DNA from: Paracoccaceae bacterium
GTDB taxonomy: Bacteria; Pseudomonadota; Alphaproteobacteria; Rhodobacterales; Rhodobacteraceae
Assembly: GCA_013214715.1 (NCBI GenBank)
Contig: JABSSB010000143.1
Location: forward strand, 1 to 16,784
Reading direction: 5' to 3'
Length of the DNA: 16,784 nucleotides
The notes beneath the pieces were generated by a model that made no database searches, was not told where the DNA came from, and saw only the letters and a list, made by a program, of their open reading frames with translations. Both the position numbers and the translations under genes were made by a program. How positions within the stretch are numbered: position 1 is the first letter of the stretch; each line of letters opens with the position of its first letter. Shown piece by piece: positions 8,059 through 15,477 of the stretch.

Positions 8059-8517
8059 ATGATGGGTGACACCGAGGTGGATGACGACATGGCTTTGTAT
8101 CAGGTCCTGCATGTCAGCCAGGCGGCTCATACGGCCTTTGACATGAGCGACCTCGATATTCTCAAACAAGGCGTCAGCATGAACGCCAAACGCGGCATCA
8201 CAGGGTTTTTGCGCCGCGAAGAAGGGCATTTCATACAGGTTCTGGAAGGACCCCGCGACAATCTGATCGAATTGCTCGACAAGATCATGCGGGACCGGCG
8301 TCACTTCAACATGCGGATTATTGATCTGCGCCGGATCGAAACGCGAGAGTTTCCGGATTGGTCCTTTGGATATGATGATGAAGGGCCGCGTGACGCTTTG
8401 CCGGGATGCCTGCCCCTCGACAAGGTGCCAGCGCCGCTGCTGCTGGATTGGATGCGAGATGCTGCGCATCAGCATTTTGCGCGGATCGCGCAAATGCCCT
8501 TGGCCCGAACCGGCTAA
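8059..8517 (+). CDS. BLUF-fold protein lacking the photoactive tyrosine
   Basis: A 152-residue single-domain protein with a BLUF (blue light using FAD) fold over about residues 11-105. Marker segments are SMNAKRGITGFL, GHFIQVLEGP, RDRRHFNMRI and FPDWSFGY. Aligned with AppA by exact spacing, N42 and Q60 match the flavin-contacting Asn45 and Gln63, and W101 matches Trp104. However, the position of Tyr21 is H18 (CAT, 8110-8112), and that of Met106 is F103. The tyrosine is needed for the classical BLUF photocycle, so this protein may bind flavin without normal light response, or have a different function. The C-terminal tail (about 110-152) has no output domain, so any partner acts in trans. ATG 8059 has GGAG at a 9-base spacing; ATG 8053 (two extra residues) is also possible. 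A CtrA-like box lies upstream. Confidence 0.88.
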   Translation: MMGDTEVDDDMALYQVLHVSQAAHTAFDMSDLDILKQGVSMNAKRGITGFLRREEGHFIQVLEGPRDNLIELLDKIMRDRRHFNMRIIDLRRIETREFPDWSFGYDDEGPRDALPGCLPLDKVPAPLLLDWMRDAAHQHFARIAQMPLARTG

Positions 8518-8523
8518 GCCTTG

Positions 8524-9441
8524 TCAGGCTGCTTGCAATTTGCGGGCTTCGATCCGTGCCAATTCGATCAGACGCTGCATATAGGGCTTGTCGCGATCCG
8601 TTTCGCGGATCGCGGCATAAAGGCGCCGGGTAATTCCGTTTTCGGTCAGTGGGCGGGTAACGTAATCCGATGAGTATTTGACCTCGCGGACCACCCAATC
8701 CGGCAAGACCGACACACCCCGGTTCGACGCCACAAGCAACAAAATCACCGCTGTGAGTTCGACTTGTCTGAGCGCCGCGGGCTCTACCCCCGCCGGAATC
8801 AACAGCTGGCTGAACACATCAAGACGCGCGCGTTCAACCGGATAGGTGATCAAGGTCTGACCCCGAAAATCACGCGCTTCGATGAAATCCTTCTCGGCCA
8901 ACGGATGCTGGGCCGATGCCACGAAAACAGCGTTATAGTCGAAAAGTTCGATAAAACTGATGCCGGGCAGATCTTCGGGGTCTGATGATACGACCAGATC
9001 TACATCCTCCCGCGCAAGCGCTGGCAGCGCATCAAAGGCCAGGCCGGGGCGGATATCGACATCCACATCGCCCCAATCCTTGCGAAACCCTTCCAGCACT
9101 GGAAACAGCCATTCGAAACAGGCATGACATTCAATCGCGATATGCATCCGTCCCGCCCGCCCATCTCGCAGGGCTGAAAATTCGTCTTGCGCGGCTTCAA
9201 CCTGCGGCAAGACCTGTTCGGCCAGACGCAACAGACGCAAGCCCGCAGCCGAAAGCCGCATCGGTTTAGACCGGCGCAGAAAAAGCTCCACCCCGGCTTG
9301 CTCCTCCAGGCCCTTGATCTGATGGCTCAGCGCGCTTTGCGTGATGTTGAGCTGATCGGCCGCACGCGCCAACCCTCCGCAATCATGGATCGCCTTGACC
9401 GTCCGCAGATGCCGAAACTCGAGATGCACAATGAAACTCAT
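8524..9441 (-). CDS. metR: LysR-family methionine regulator MetR
   Basis: A 305-residue LysR-type regulator. The N-terminal winged helix-turn-helix spans about residues 8-65, with GLARAADQLNITQSALSHQI as the recognition region, then KGLEEQAGVELFLRRSKP. The rest is the periplasmic-binding-like effector domain, including IAIECHACFEWLFPVLEGF, the signature of the MetR subgroup. MetR activates methionine and folate one-carbon genes with homocysteine as coeffector. It diverges from metF, which fits. The ATG at 9441 gives MSFIVHLEFRHLR; a GTG at 9429 would give the more usual family start (M)HLEFRHLR, and neither has a strong ribosome site. Its stop is six bases from that of the convergent BLUF gene. 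Confidence 0.9.
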   Translation of the reverse strand: MSFIVHLEFRHLRTVKAIHDCGGLARAADQLNITQSALSHQIKGLEEQAGVELFLRRSKPMRLSAAGLRLLRLAEQVLPQVEAAQDEFSALRDGRAGRMHIAIECHACFEWLFPVLEGFRKDWGDVDVDIRPGLAFDALPALAREDVDLVVSSDPEDLPGISFIELFDYNAVFVASAQHPLAEKDFIEARDFRGQTLITYPVERARLDVFSQLLIPAGVEPAALRQVELTAVILLLVASNRGVSVLPDWVVREVKYSSDYVTRPLTENGITRRLYAAIRETDRDKPYMQRLIELARIEARKLQAA

Positions 9442-9459
9442 GTTGTTCTTGAGAATAAT

Positions 9460-9477
9460 GAATTGGTCTCACAATTC
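9460..9477. promoter_or_regulatory. Inverted repeat between metR and metF, candidate MetR operator
   Basis: A perfect inverted repeat GAATTG (9460-9465), six bases, CAATTC (9472-9477) lies in the 74-base gap between the divergent starts. LysR-type regulators bind interrupted dyads in such gaps and control both genes. A nearby TTCTTGAGAA (9447-9456) is a further near-palindrome. The assignment to MetR is inference from position. Confidence 0.5.
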
Positions 9478-9515
9478 GGGATATGACACAAGAGCTACCA
9501 ACAAGGAGTGACATG

Positions 9516-10382
9516 ATGACCCGCCCGCAGGTTTCCTTTGAGTTTTTCCCGCCCCGCACGGTCGAAGCCTCTTTCAGGCTTTGGGACAGCGTGCAAACGC
9601 TTGCGCCGTTGGAACCGCGGTTTGTCTCGGTCACTTACGGCGCGGGCGGGACAACCCGCAGCCTGACACAGGAGGCCGTCCATGCGCTGCATGCCACGAC
9701 CGATCTGACCGTGGCTGCGCATCTGACTTGCGTGGAAGCCAGTCGCGCGGAAACCCTGCAAACCGCACGCGATTTTGTTGCCGCAGGCGGGAGCGAGATC
9801 GTCGCGCTGCGCGGCGATCCGCCCAAAGGTCGTGAGCGGTTCGAAACCCACCCGGAGGGGTTTGCCTCATCGGTTGAACTGGTGGCTGCGCTGCGCGAGG
9901 CGCTGGACGTCACGATCCGCGTCGGCGCATACCCGGAGCCGCATCCCGAAGCGCTTAGCCCGCAGGCGGATATCGATTGGCTCAAGGCCAAGCTGGATGC
10001 GGGTGCAGATGAGGCGATCACGCAGTTTTTCTTTGAGGCTGACACCTTCCTGCGGTTTCGCGATGCCTGCGCCCGGGCCGGGATTGATCATCCGATCACA
10101 CCGGGCATTTTACCGATTGAAAGCTGGTCGGGCGCCAAACGCTTTGCTGCGCGCTGTGGTATGGATGTGCCTGCTTGGCTGGATGAGGCATATACACGCG
10201 CAGACCGCGACAACCGGGCCGAATTGCTCTCGGTCGCGCTGGCGACAGAGATGTGCGACACGCTTTTGGAAGAAGGCGTTCAGGCGCTGCATTTCTACAC
10301 CCTCAACCGCCCGCATTTGACGCGCGACATTTGCCACGCGCTTGGCATCACCCCGCAGAGCGATCTGCGAAAGGTCGCCTGA
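9516..10382 (+). CDS. metF: 5,10-methylenetetrahydrofolate reductase MetF
   Basis: A 288-residue FAD enzyme that reduces 5,10-methylene-THF to 5-methyl-THF, the methyl donor for methionine synthesis. Length is close to the E. coli protein (296). Motifs: VSFEFFPPR with catalytic Glu E9; SVTYGAGG (38-45); AAHLTC (67-72); VALRGDPP (96-103), which holds the flavin-modulating Asp; ITQFFFEAD; and near the end ALHFYTLNRP, the usual terminal signature. AAGGAG at 9503-9508 places the start at ATG 9516 (seven bases) or ATG 9513 (four bases); an in-frame ATG at 9483 lies upstream of this element and is unlikely. It is divergent from metR and probably activated by it. Its 3' end overlaps the convergent DUF2235 gene by 35 bases. 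Confidence 0.97.
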   Translation: MTRPQVSFEFFPPRTVEASFRLWDSVQTLAPLEPRFVSVTYGAGGTTRSLTQEAVHALHATTDLTVAAHLTCVEASRAETLQTARDFVAAGGSEIVALRGDPPKGRERFETHPEGFASSVELVAALREALDVTIRVGAYPEPHPEALSPQADIDWLKAKLDAGADEAITQFFFEADTFLRFRDACARAGIDHPITPGILPIESWSGAKRFAARCGMDVPAWLDEAYTRADRDNRAELLSVALATEMCDTLLEEGVQALHFYTLNRPHLTRDICHALGITPQSDLRKVA

Positions 10383-11466
10383 TCGACCACACAGCGTTCT
10401 GAGGCGGTCCGCTATCGTCTGCGTGCGGTGGAACATGATGCCGTGCGACGCTCTCATGCAGGCGCTCGGTGCGGTCGTGCCCGACACTGCGCTTGCGGCG
10501 TAGCAGGAAAATCCTCGCCCAGCCCTTCCACGAGCCAGAGGACGGGGCTGTCACATCCTGAGGAAACCGACGTCGCCATTCGGGCGGCAAGGGCACGTCC
10601 CGCGCTTCAAGCTTTTCCAACATCCAGACCAGCGGGATATTGGCCAGCGGCCGCGCGGCAGCGACCCCTGCAAGCTGTCCGCCGATATCTCCGTGACTAC
10701 CGCGAAACCAAACCTGTTCGATTTCGGCCGGCCAGTTTGGCGGGCAATCCCACAGTATCGGCTCATAAACGATACGGGTTTCATCCAGCGCCAAGGCATG
10801 AAACCCCGCTTTGACCGACAGGCCCAGATGATGCGAATGAAAGCCGTGCTGAATTTCGGCCAGACGCCACAGCAATGGCAGCCGCAGCCCCAGCGCCTTG
10901 ACCGTGTCCCAGACCCCGACCATGTCGATATCCACCTGATCATGGCAAAACCGACGCCGGAATTGCAGCGCGTAGGGCCCATGCGGATTGCTCTGATAAT
11001 GGCGATAGGCGGTGCGGATATTACGCACATTGGCCTCGTCCGATTTCAGCAGCCCGATCGCATCGATCACCCCAGCCAGGGATCGCACCGCATAGGCCCC
11101 GCGCGAATAGCCCATCAGGATGATCCGGTCACCGGGGCGATAGCGCGACGCAAGATAGCCATAGGCACGGCGGATCTGGCGATTGATGCCGCGACCCATC
11201 ATCACATCGATCATGTCCGGCATTCGGCGCCATTGCACCCCGGCTTCGTAATAAAGCGATATATGCGGGCCAAGCTCCTGCAACAGCTTGAACGTCAGCC
11301 CGGCATTGGTTTCTTCGCCAGGCTCAAGCGTGGACATGGTCCCGTCAAGGATCACAATATGGGTCAGGGGCCCGCGGCGGCGCGCCTCATGGGACAGTTC
11401 GCGGCGCCAGGCGGGCGCCCCGAACCACCGGCTTATGCGCTCACTCAGCCGCGATTTGAACCTCAT
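10348..11466 (-). CDS. DUF2235-family alpha/beta hydrolase
   Basis: A 372-residue protein of the DUF2235 family, the catalytic fold also found in T6SS Tle1 phospholipases and in uncharacterised cytoplasmic hydrolases. It shows the strand VILDGT (38-43), the nucleophile elbow GYSRG (119-123, S121), GVWDTV (184-189, probable acid D187) and GSHGDIGG (256-263, H258), a plausible Ser-Asp-His triad. No signal peptide, VgrG or immunity partner is seen, so it is not called an effector. The start ATG overlaps the end of the CoxL-like gene by 26 bases on the same strand, which implies translational coupling. After the family-like ERLHESVA (334-341) the tail (342-372) is low-complexity in look and crosses into the metF 3' end by 35 bases, so it may have lost its original stop. 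Substrate is unknown. Confidence 0.88.
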   Translation of the reverse strand: MRFKSRLSERISRWFGAPAWRRELSHEARRRGPLTHIVILDGTMSTLEPGEETNAGLTFKLLQELGPHISLYYEAGVQWRRMPDMIDVMMGRGINRQIRRAYGYLASRYRPGDRIILMGYSRGAYAVRSLAGVIDAIGLLKSDEANVRNIRTAYRHYQSNPHGPYALQFRRRFCHDQVDIDMVGVWDTVKALGLRLPLLWRLAEIQHGFHSHHLGLSVKAGFHALALDETRIVYEPILWDCPPNWPAEIEQVWFRGSHGDIGGQLAGVAAARPLANIPLVWMLEKLEARDVPLPPEWRRRFPQDVTAPSSGSWKGWARIFLLRRKRSVGHDRTERLHESVARHHVPPHADDSGPPQNAVWSIRRPFADRSAG

Positions 11467-13738
11467 TCAACATGTCCCAGACGCGAAGCGGCGTGAACGG
11501 CATATCGGCCTGTCGCACTCCGCGATCCCATAGCGCGTCCTGCACTGCATTCGCCACCGCGGCCAGCGCACCGACTGTCCCGGCCTCGCCACAGCCTTTC
11601 ATGCCCATCAGATTGGCCGTCGATGGCACAGGTTCAGACGTGAAGGAGATCATCGGAGAGTTATCTGCCCGCGGCATCGCGTAATCCATGAAAGTTGCGG
11701 TCAGAAGCTGTCCGGTTTCATCATAATGCACATGTTCGGTAATCGCCTGACCGATGCCCTGCACTACCCCGCCATGGACCTGACCTTCGGCCAGCATCGG
11801 ATTGATCAGATTGCCGAAATCATCCACGACGGTGTAGCGATCGACCGTCACCGTGCCGGTGTCAGGGTCAATAATGACCTCGGCCACATGGGCGCCGTTC
11901 GGATAGGACCGGCCCGGCAGCTGCGCGCGGGCTTCATGCGACAGCAGGTCAACGCGCCCATCCTGACGCGCCATGTCGGCTGCTTCGAGGAAAGTTGGCG
12001 TCAGGTTCGACCCCGGCGCGCGGAAGCGTTCATCATCGAATTCGACGTCTGCTGCCTCCACGCCCATCTTGTCCGCGAGATAGGGACGGAACGCCGCCAT
12101 CATGACATCGATTGTCGCCAAGGTTGCCGTCGTCTGCGTCGTAACCGAGCGTGACCCGCCGGTGCCGCCACCCTGCGCAATGCGGTCGCTGTCGCCTTGT
12201 ACAACGGTGATCAAATCGGCGGGGATGCCCGTCTGGTCGGCCAGGAACTGGGCATAAACGGTCTCATGACCCTGCCCGTTTGACTGTGTGCCGACATAGA
12301 TATTCACGGTTCCATCCTCGCAAAACTCAACCTTCGCGCCTTCGGTAGGATCGCCCAGAATACTTTCAATATAGTAACAGAGCCCCTGCCCCCGCAGCAG
12401 GCCACGGGCCGCATCGGCGTCACGACGGGACACATAGCCGTTGGCATCGGCCTGATCGGCGGCGCGGGACAGGACGCGACCGAACTCTCCCACGTCATAG
12501 GTTTCGCCAGTTGCGGTCTTGTAGGGGAAGGCATCGGGGGCGATGAAATTGCGACGGCGAAGCTCCCACGGGTCCAGCCCCAATTCGCGGGCGGCGCGGT
12601 CCATCACACGTTCAAGTACATAGATCGCCTCGGGCCGCCCAGCCCCACGATAGGCATCCACCTGCGTGGTGTTGGTGTAATAGCCTTCGACCTGCAGCCA
12701 GGTGGTCTGCACGTCGTAGACACCCATCAACACGCGCGAAAAAAGTTGCGTCTGAATGGGTTGACCGAATTGCGAATTGTAAGCCCCAAGGTTGCAGCGC
12801 GTCCGCACGCGGTAGGCCGTGATCTTGTGATTGGCATCAAAAGACAGTTCGGCCAGCGACACCAGATCGCGCCCGCCATTGTCGGACAGCATCGCTTCGG
12901 TCCGGTCCGAGGTCCAGCGCACCGCGCGACCCAGAACCCGCGCGGCATGCGCCACCACGAAATATTCGGGATAGGCCATTGCCTTCATGCCAAACCCACC
13001 ACCGACATCGGGGGTCGAGACGCGCAGCACCTCTTTGTCAACATTCAGCGCGGTGGCCAGTCGGTCTTTCAGCCCCCAAACGCCCTGACCGGAGAAAGAA
13101 AAATGCAAACGGTCGCCTTCGGGTTCTGCAAAACAGCCGCGCGGCTCCATCGAATTGACGATGACGCGGTTATCATCCACCTCCAGCGAAACGACGTGAG
13201 CCGCAGCGTCAAACGCGGCCTGAGTGGCGGCCTCGTCGCCCAACCCCCAATCAAAGGCGCGGTTGTCCGGGGCTTCCTCATGCAAGGCGATGCGACCCGG
13301 CGCAAGAGCGAGAACCGGGTCAATCTCGTCATAATCAAGCTCGATCATCTCAGCCGCGTCGCGCCCCTGATCGAGCGTTTCGGCAATCACGACGGCGATT
13401 GGCTCTCCGACAAAGCGCAACTTGTCCTTGGCCAGAATGGGGCGAAGGGGCGATGCGCCTTTGGTGCCATCGCGATTGTCGACGACAGAGCCGCCCATGC
13501 CGATGGTCAAGCCCGCCGCTTCAAGATCTGCGCAGGCATAGACGGCAGAAACACCGGGCATGGCGCGCGCCTCATCCAGGTCGAGCGTCGTGATGGTTGC
13601 ATGGGCCACCGGCGACCGAAACACCACCGCAAACAACGCGCCATCGGGGGCCGTATCATCCATATACCGCCCGGTTCCGGTCAGAAACCGCACATCTTCG
13701 ACGCGTTTTACCGGTTGGCTTTTTCCAAACTTGTCCAT
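11441..13738 (-). CDS. Xanthine dehydrogenase family molybdopterin-binding subunit (form-II CoxL-like)
   Basis: A 765-residue large subunit of a molybdenum hydroxylase. An N-terminal a/b hammerhead domain (about 15-135) is followed by the molybdopterin-cytosine-dinucleotide-binding domains. Motifs: SGQGVWG (216-222), GGGFGMK (246-252), AYRGAGR (362-368), and GCGEAGT containing the catalytic-base Glu E718. The loop AYRGAGR marks form II; true CO dehydrogenase (form I) has AYxCSFR, so CO oxidation should not be assumed. Such proteins normally work with an iron-sulfur and an FAD subunit, and neither lies beside it here. AGGAGG is five bases upstream of ATG 13738. It lies 33 bases after the PLP decarboxylase gene and overlaps the DUF2235 gene by 26 bases, suggesting a three-gene operon. 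Substrate is unknown. Confidence 0.93.
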   Translation of the reverse strand: MDKFGKSQPVKRVEDVRFLTGTGRYMDDTAPDGALFAVVFRSPVAHATITTLDLDEARAMPGVSAVYACADLEAAGLTIGMGGSVVDNRDGTKGASPLRPILAKDKLRFVGEPIAVVIAETLDQGRDAAEMIELDYDEIDPVLALAPGRIALHEEAPDNRAFDWGLGDEAATQAAFDAAAHVVSLEVDDNRVIVNSMEPRGCFAEPEGDRLHFSFSGQGVWGLKDRLATALNVDKEVLRVSTPDVGGGFGMKAMAYPEYFVVAHAARVLGRAVRWTSDRTEAMLSDNGGRDLVSLAELSFDANHKITAYRVRTRCNLGAYNSQFGQPIQTQLFSRVLMGVYDVQTTWLQVEGYYTNTTQVDAYRGAGRPEAIYVLERVMDRAARELGLDPWELRRRNFIAPDAFPYKTATGETYDVGEFGRVLSRAADQADANGYVSRRDADAARGLLRGQGLCYYIESILGDPTEGAKVEFCEDGTVNIYVGTQSNGQGHETVYAQFLADQTGIPADLITVVQGDSDRIAQGGGTGGSRSVTTQTTATLATIDVMMAAFRPYLADKMGVEAADVEFDDERFRAPGSNLTPTFLEAADMARQDGRVDLLSHEARAQLPGRSYPNGAHVAEVIIDPDTGTVTVDRYTVVDDFGNLINPMLAEGQVHGGVVQGIGQAITEHVHYDETGQLLTATFMDYAMPRADNSPMISFTSEPVPSTANLMGMKGCGEAGTVGALAAVANAVQDALWDRGVRQADMPFTPLRVWDMLNEVQIAAE

Positions 13739-13771
13739 GGCGGCCTCCTGTGCTCTCGCTCAGGCGCGACA

Positions 13772-14929
13772 CTAGCCTTGAGAGCCGGGATGTCCAGTCA
13801 GCGCTGACACAAGAACCACGTCTTGCACGCCGTAGCCGTTGAAGCGGCTGGACAGTGCAATGGAATAGGCGCCCATACCGTCAAACAGCACATAATCCTG
13901 CGGTTGCATGTCTGCTGGAAGCGCAAGCCCGTCAGGCAAGCGGTCAAGACTGTCACAGGTCGGGCCGAAGATGATCCGCGGTTTCGTAACGCCTGTTCGC
14001 AACTCGCCCGTCGAAGACAGCACACGCACGCGCGGCGACAGGCCGATATCCTTCACCTCAGCCAAGCCACCGTAAATTCCGTCATTGAGATAGAGCACCG
14101 ATCCTTCTGCCCGCAGCGCCTTGACCCGCGTGGCCAGTGTGAAGGCTTCAGCCACCATCGCGCGGCCCGGTTCGCAAATCAATTGCGGAGCATCCTGCGG
14201 AAAATGCGCGGCGCAGGCGGCGTGGATGGCGTCAAAAATCGCGTCAAGATCCGGGGCATATTCCGCGCGATGGCTGGCAAACCCTCCGCCCACATTCAAC
14301 CGTTTCAACCTGACATCAGCTTGCAGGGCAATTTGAGAAGCCGCAGCGATATAGCGGATCCAGGCATTTGGATCGTCACATTGCGTACCAGGATGGAAAC
14401 AAAGCGACGGCGCAAACCCGCGCGCGGCAACCTCTTTGAGTAGCGTGACCGCCTGATCTGGAGTCGCCCCGAACTTTGAACCGAAATCATAAGCGGCGCC
14501 CGGCACCGCGAGTTTGAACCGCACCGCGATTTCCGTGCCTGCAGGCAGCAGCCCGAGCTTTTCGAGTTCGTCCGGACAATCCACAGAGGCACTGGTCACA
14601 CCGAACCGCACGGCCTCGGCGACTTCGTCCGGGGAGCGGACGGGATTATTGTAGTGCAATGCGGCCGTCGGGCAGACCGCGCGCACCGCCTGCATTTCCG
14701 CCGGGCTGGCCACGTCAAAGGTCGTGACGCCCGCAGCAACCAGATTGGCCAAAACCTCTGCGCGATCATTGGCTTTGACTGCATAGGTCACCAGCCCATC
14801 GAAGCCGGTGATGAACCGATGCGCAGTGACGTGAAGTTCCGCCGGGCTGAAATACAAAATGGGTTTGTCCGGCCGCATCCGCGTCAGATGGGACTGGGGT
14901 GAGGGCCATATAACCGGGTTTGTTTGCAT
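13772..14929 (-). CDS. Fold-III PLP-dependent decarboxylase (ornithine decarboxylase-like)
   Basis: A 385-residue alanine-racemase-fold decarboxylase, like eukaryotic-type ornithine decarboxylase. The PLP lysine is K52 in TYAVKAN. Other sites are FHPG (H179, stacking on PLP), the glycine loop VGGGF (213-217), EPGR (253-256, phosphate binding), the active-site C325-D326 in FGPTCDSLD and Y355 in GAYS. The Cys-Asp pair contributes from the partner subunit across the dimer and favours a diamino acid substrate such as ornithine or lysine; ornithine-to-putrescine is the likeliest reaction. GGAGG lies seven bases before the ATG. It diverges from an Lrp/AsnC regulator, its probable controller, and leads the run into the CoxL-like and DUF2235 genes. 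Distinguishing ODC, lysine and dual decarboxylases is not possible by eye. Confidence 0.9.
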   Translation of the reverse strand: MQTNPVIWPSPQSHLTRMRPDKPILYFSPAELHVTAHRFITGFDGLVTYAVKANDRAEVLANLVAAGVTTFDVASPAEMQAVRAVCPTAALHYNNPVRSPDEVAEAVRFGVTSASVDCPDELEKLGLLPAGTEIAVRFKLAVPGAAYDFGSKFGATPDQAVTLLKEVAARGFAPSLCFHPGTQCDDPNAWIRYIAAASQIALQADVRLKRLNVGGGFASHRAEYAPDLDAIFDAIHAACAAHFPQDAPQLICEPGRAMVAEAFTLATRVKALRAEGSVLYLNDGIYGGLAEVKDIGLSPRVRVLSSTGELRTGVTKPRIIFGPTCDSLDRLPDGLALPADMQPQDYVLFDGMGAYSIALSSRFNGYGVQDVVLVSALTGHPGSQG

Positions 14930-14968
14930 CTGCCTGCCTCCGCCTTTGCTTCAGTCTGCGGTGATGCT

Positions 14969-14988
14969 CCGCCGGATTGTAGCGGCGG
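14969..14988. promoter_or_regulatory. Inverted repeat between the decarboxylase and Lrp genes
   Basis: CCGCCG (14969-14974), eight bases, then CGGCGG (14983-14988) is a perfect dyad in the 98-base divergent gap, 40 bases from each start. It could be an Lrp/AsnC operator, or a GC-rich hairpin in the decarboxylase leader. Simple-sequence GC triplets make chance occurrence fairly likely. Confidence 0.35.
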
Positions 14989-15027
14989 TCTGGACAGGCT
15001 GCGCCAGATTATGCACATAGTGACGAC

Positions 15028-15477
15028 ATGATTGAACAAAATGACGAAATCGACGACAAGTTGCTAAGTCTTCTGCGTCGCGATGCACGGATGCCCGTCA
15101 CCGAATTGTCTCGGCGGTTGAGCTTGGCGCGGAGCACCGTGCAGGCTCGTATTGAACGTTTGGAACGCTCTGGGCGGATCACCGGTTACACATTGCGGGA
15201 GCCCCATGCCGCCCGCACAGCGCTGACGGCAACCGTCCTGATCCAGATTGAACCGCGCAGCGGACCGGCTGTACTGGCGCGATTGGACAGCTTGCCTGGG
15301 GTCAGTGTGGTACACACAACCTCAGGCCGTTTCGATTTGTTGGCACAGATCTCGGCCCGTACCACGGAAGAGCTGGACGCGACGATCGACCGAATTGGCG
15401 AGGCGCGTGGGGTCAAAGGCTCGGAAAGCCTGATTCACTTGTCGACCAAGATCGACAGAGTGCCGATTCAGACATAG
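15028..15477 (+). CDS. Lrp/AsnC-family transcriptional regulator
   Basis: A 149-residue regulator. It opens with the family helix EIDDKLLSLLRRDARMP, followed by a helix-turn-helix (VTELSRRLSLARSTVQARIE) and wing (RLERSGRITGYT), then the RAM ligand domain (about 65-140; ALTATVLIQIEP, SVVHTTSGRFDLLAQI). It diverges from the ornithine-decarboxylase-like gene, and local amino-acid-responsive control of that gene is inferred. No Shine-Dalgarno sequence is visible before ATG 15028. A TGGACA/CACATA promoter-like pair (14991-14996 and 15014-15019, 17 apart) would start transcription almost at the ATG, so a leaderless mRNA is possible. Its stop overlaps by 10 bases the 3' end of the broken LysR gene coming from the other side. 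Confidence 0.92.
   Translation: MIEQNDEIDDKLLSLLRRDARMPVTELSRRLSLARSTVQARIERLERSGRITGYTLREPHAARTALTATVLIQIEPRSGPAVLARLDSLPGVSVVHTTSGRFDLLAQISARTTEELDATIDRIGEARGVKGSESLIHLSTKIDRVPIQT

Noticed and set aside
8517..8530. Small hairpin AGCCT-TGTC-AGGCT spanning the BLUF and metR stops, as a bidirectional terminator
   Set aside because: Only five base pairs and no flanking A/T runs.
10348..11466. Type VI secretion lipase effector (Tle1-like)
   Set aside because: The fold fits, but there is no VgrG, PAAR, chaperone or immunity gene nearby, and it is coupled to a metabolic gene.
11441..13738. Aerobic carbon monoxide dehydrogenase (CoxL form I)
   Set aside because: The active-site loop is AYRGAGR rather than AYxCSFR, and no coxM or coxS is adjacent.
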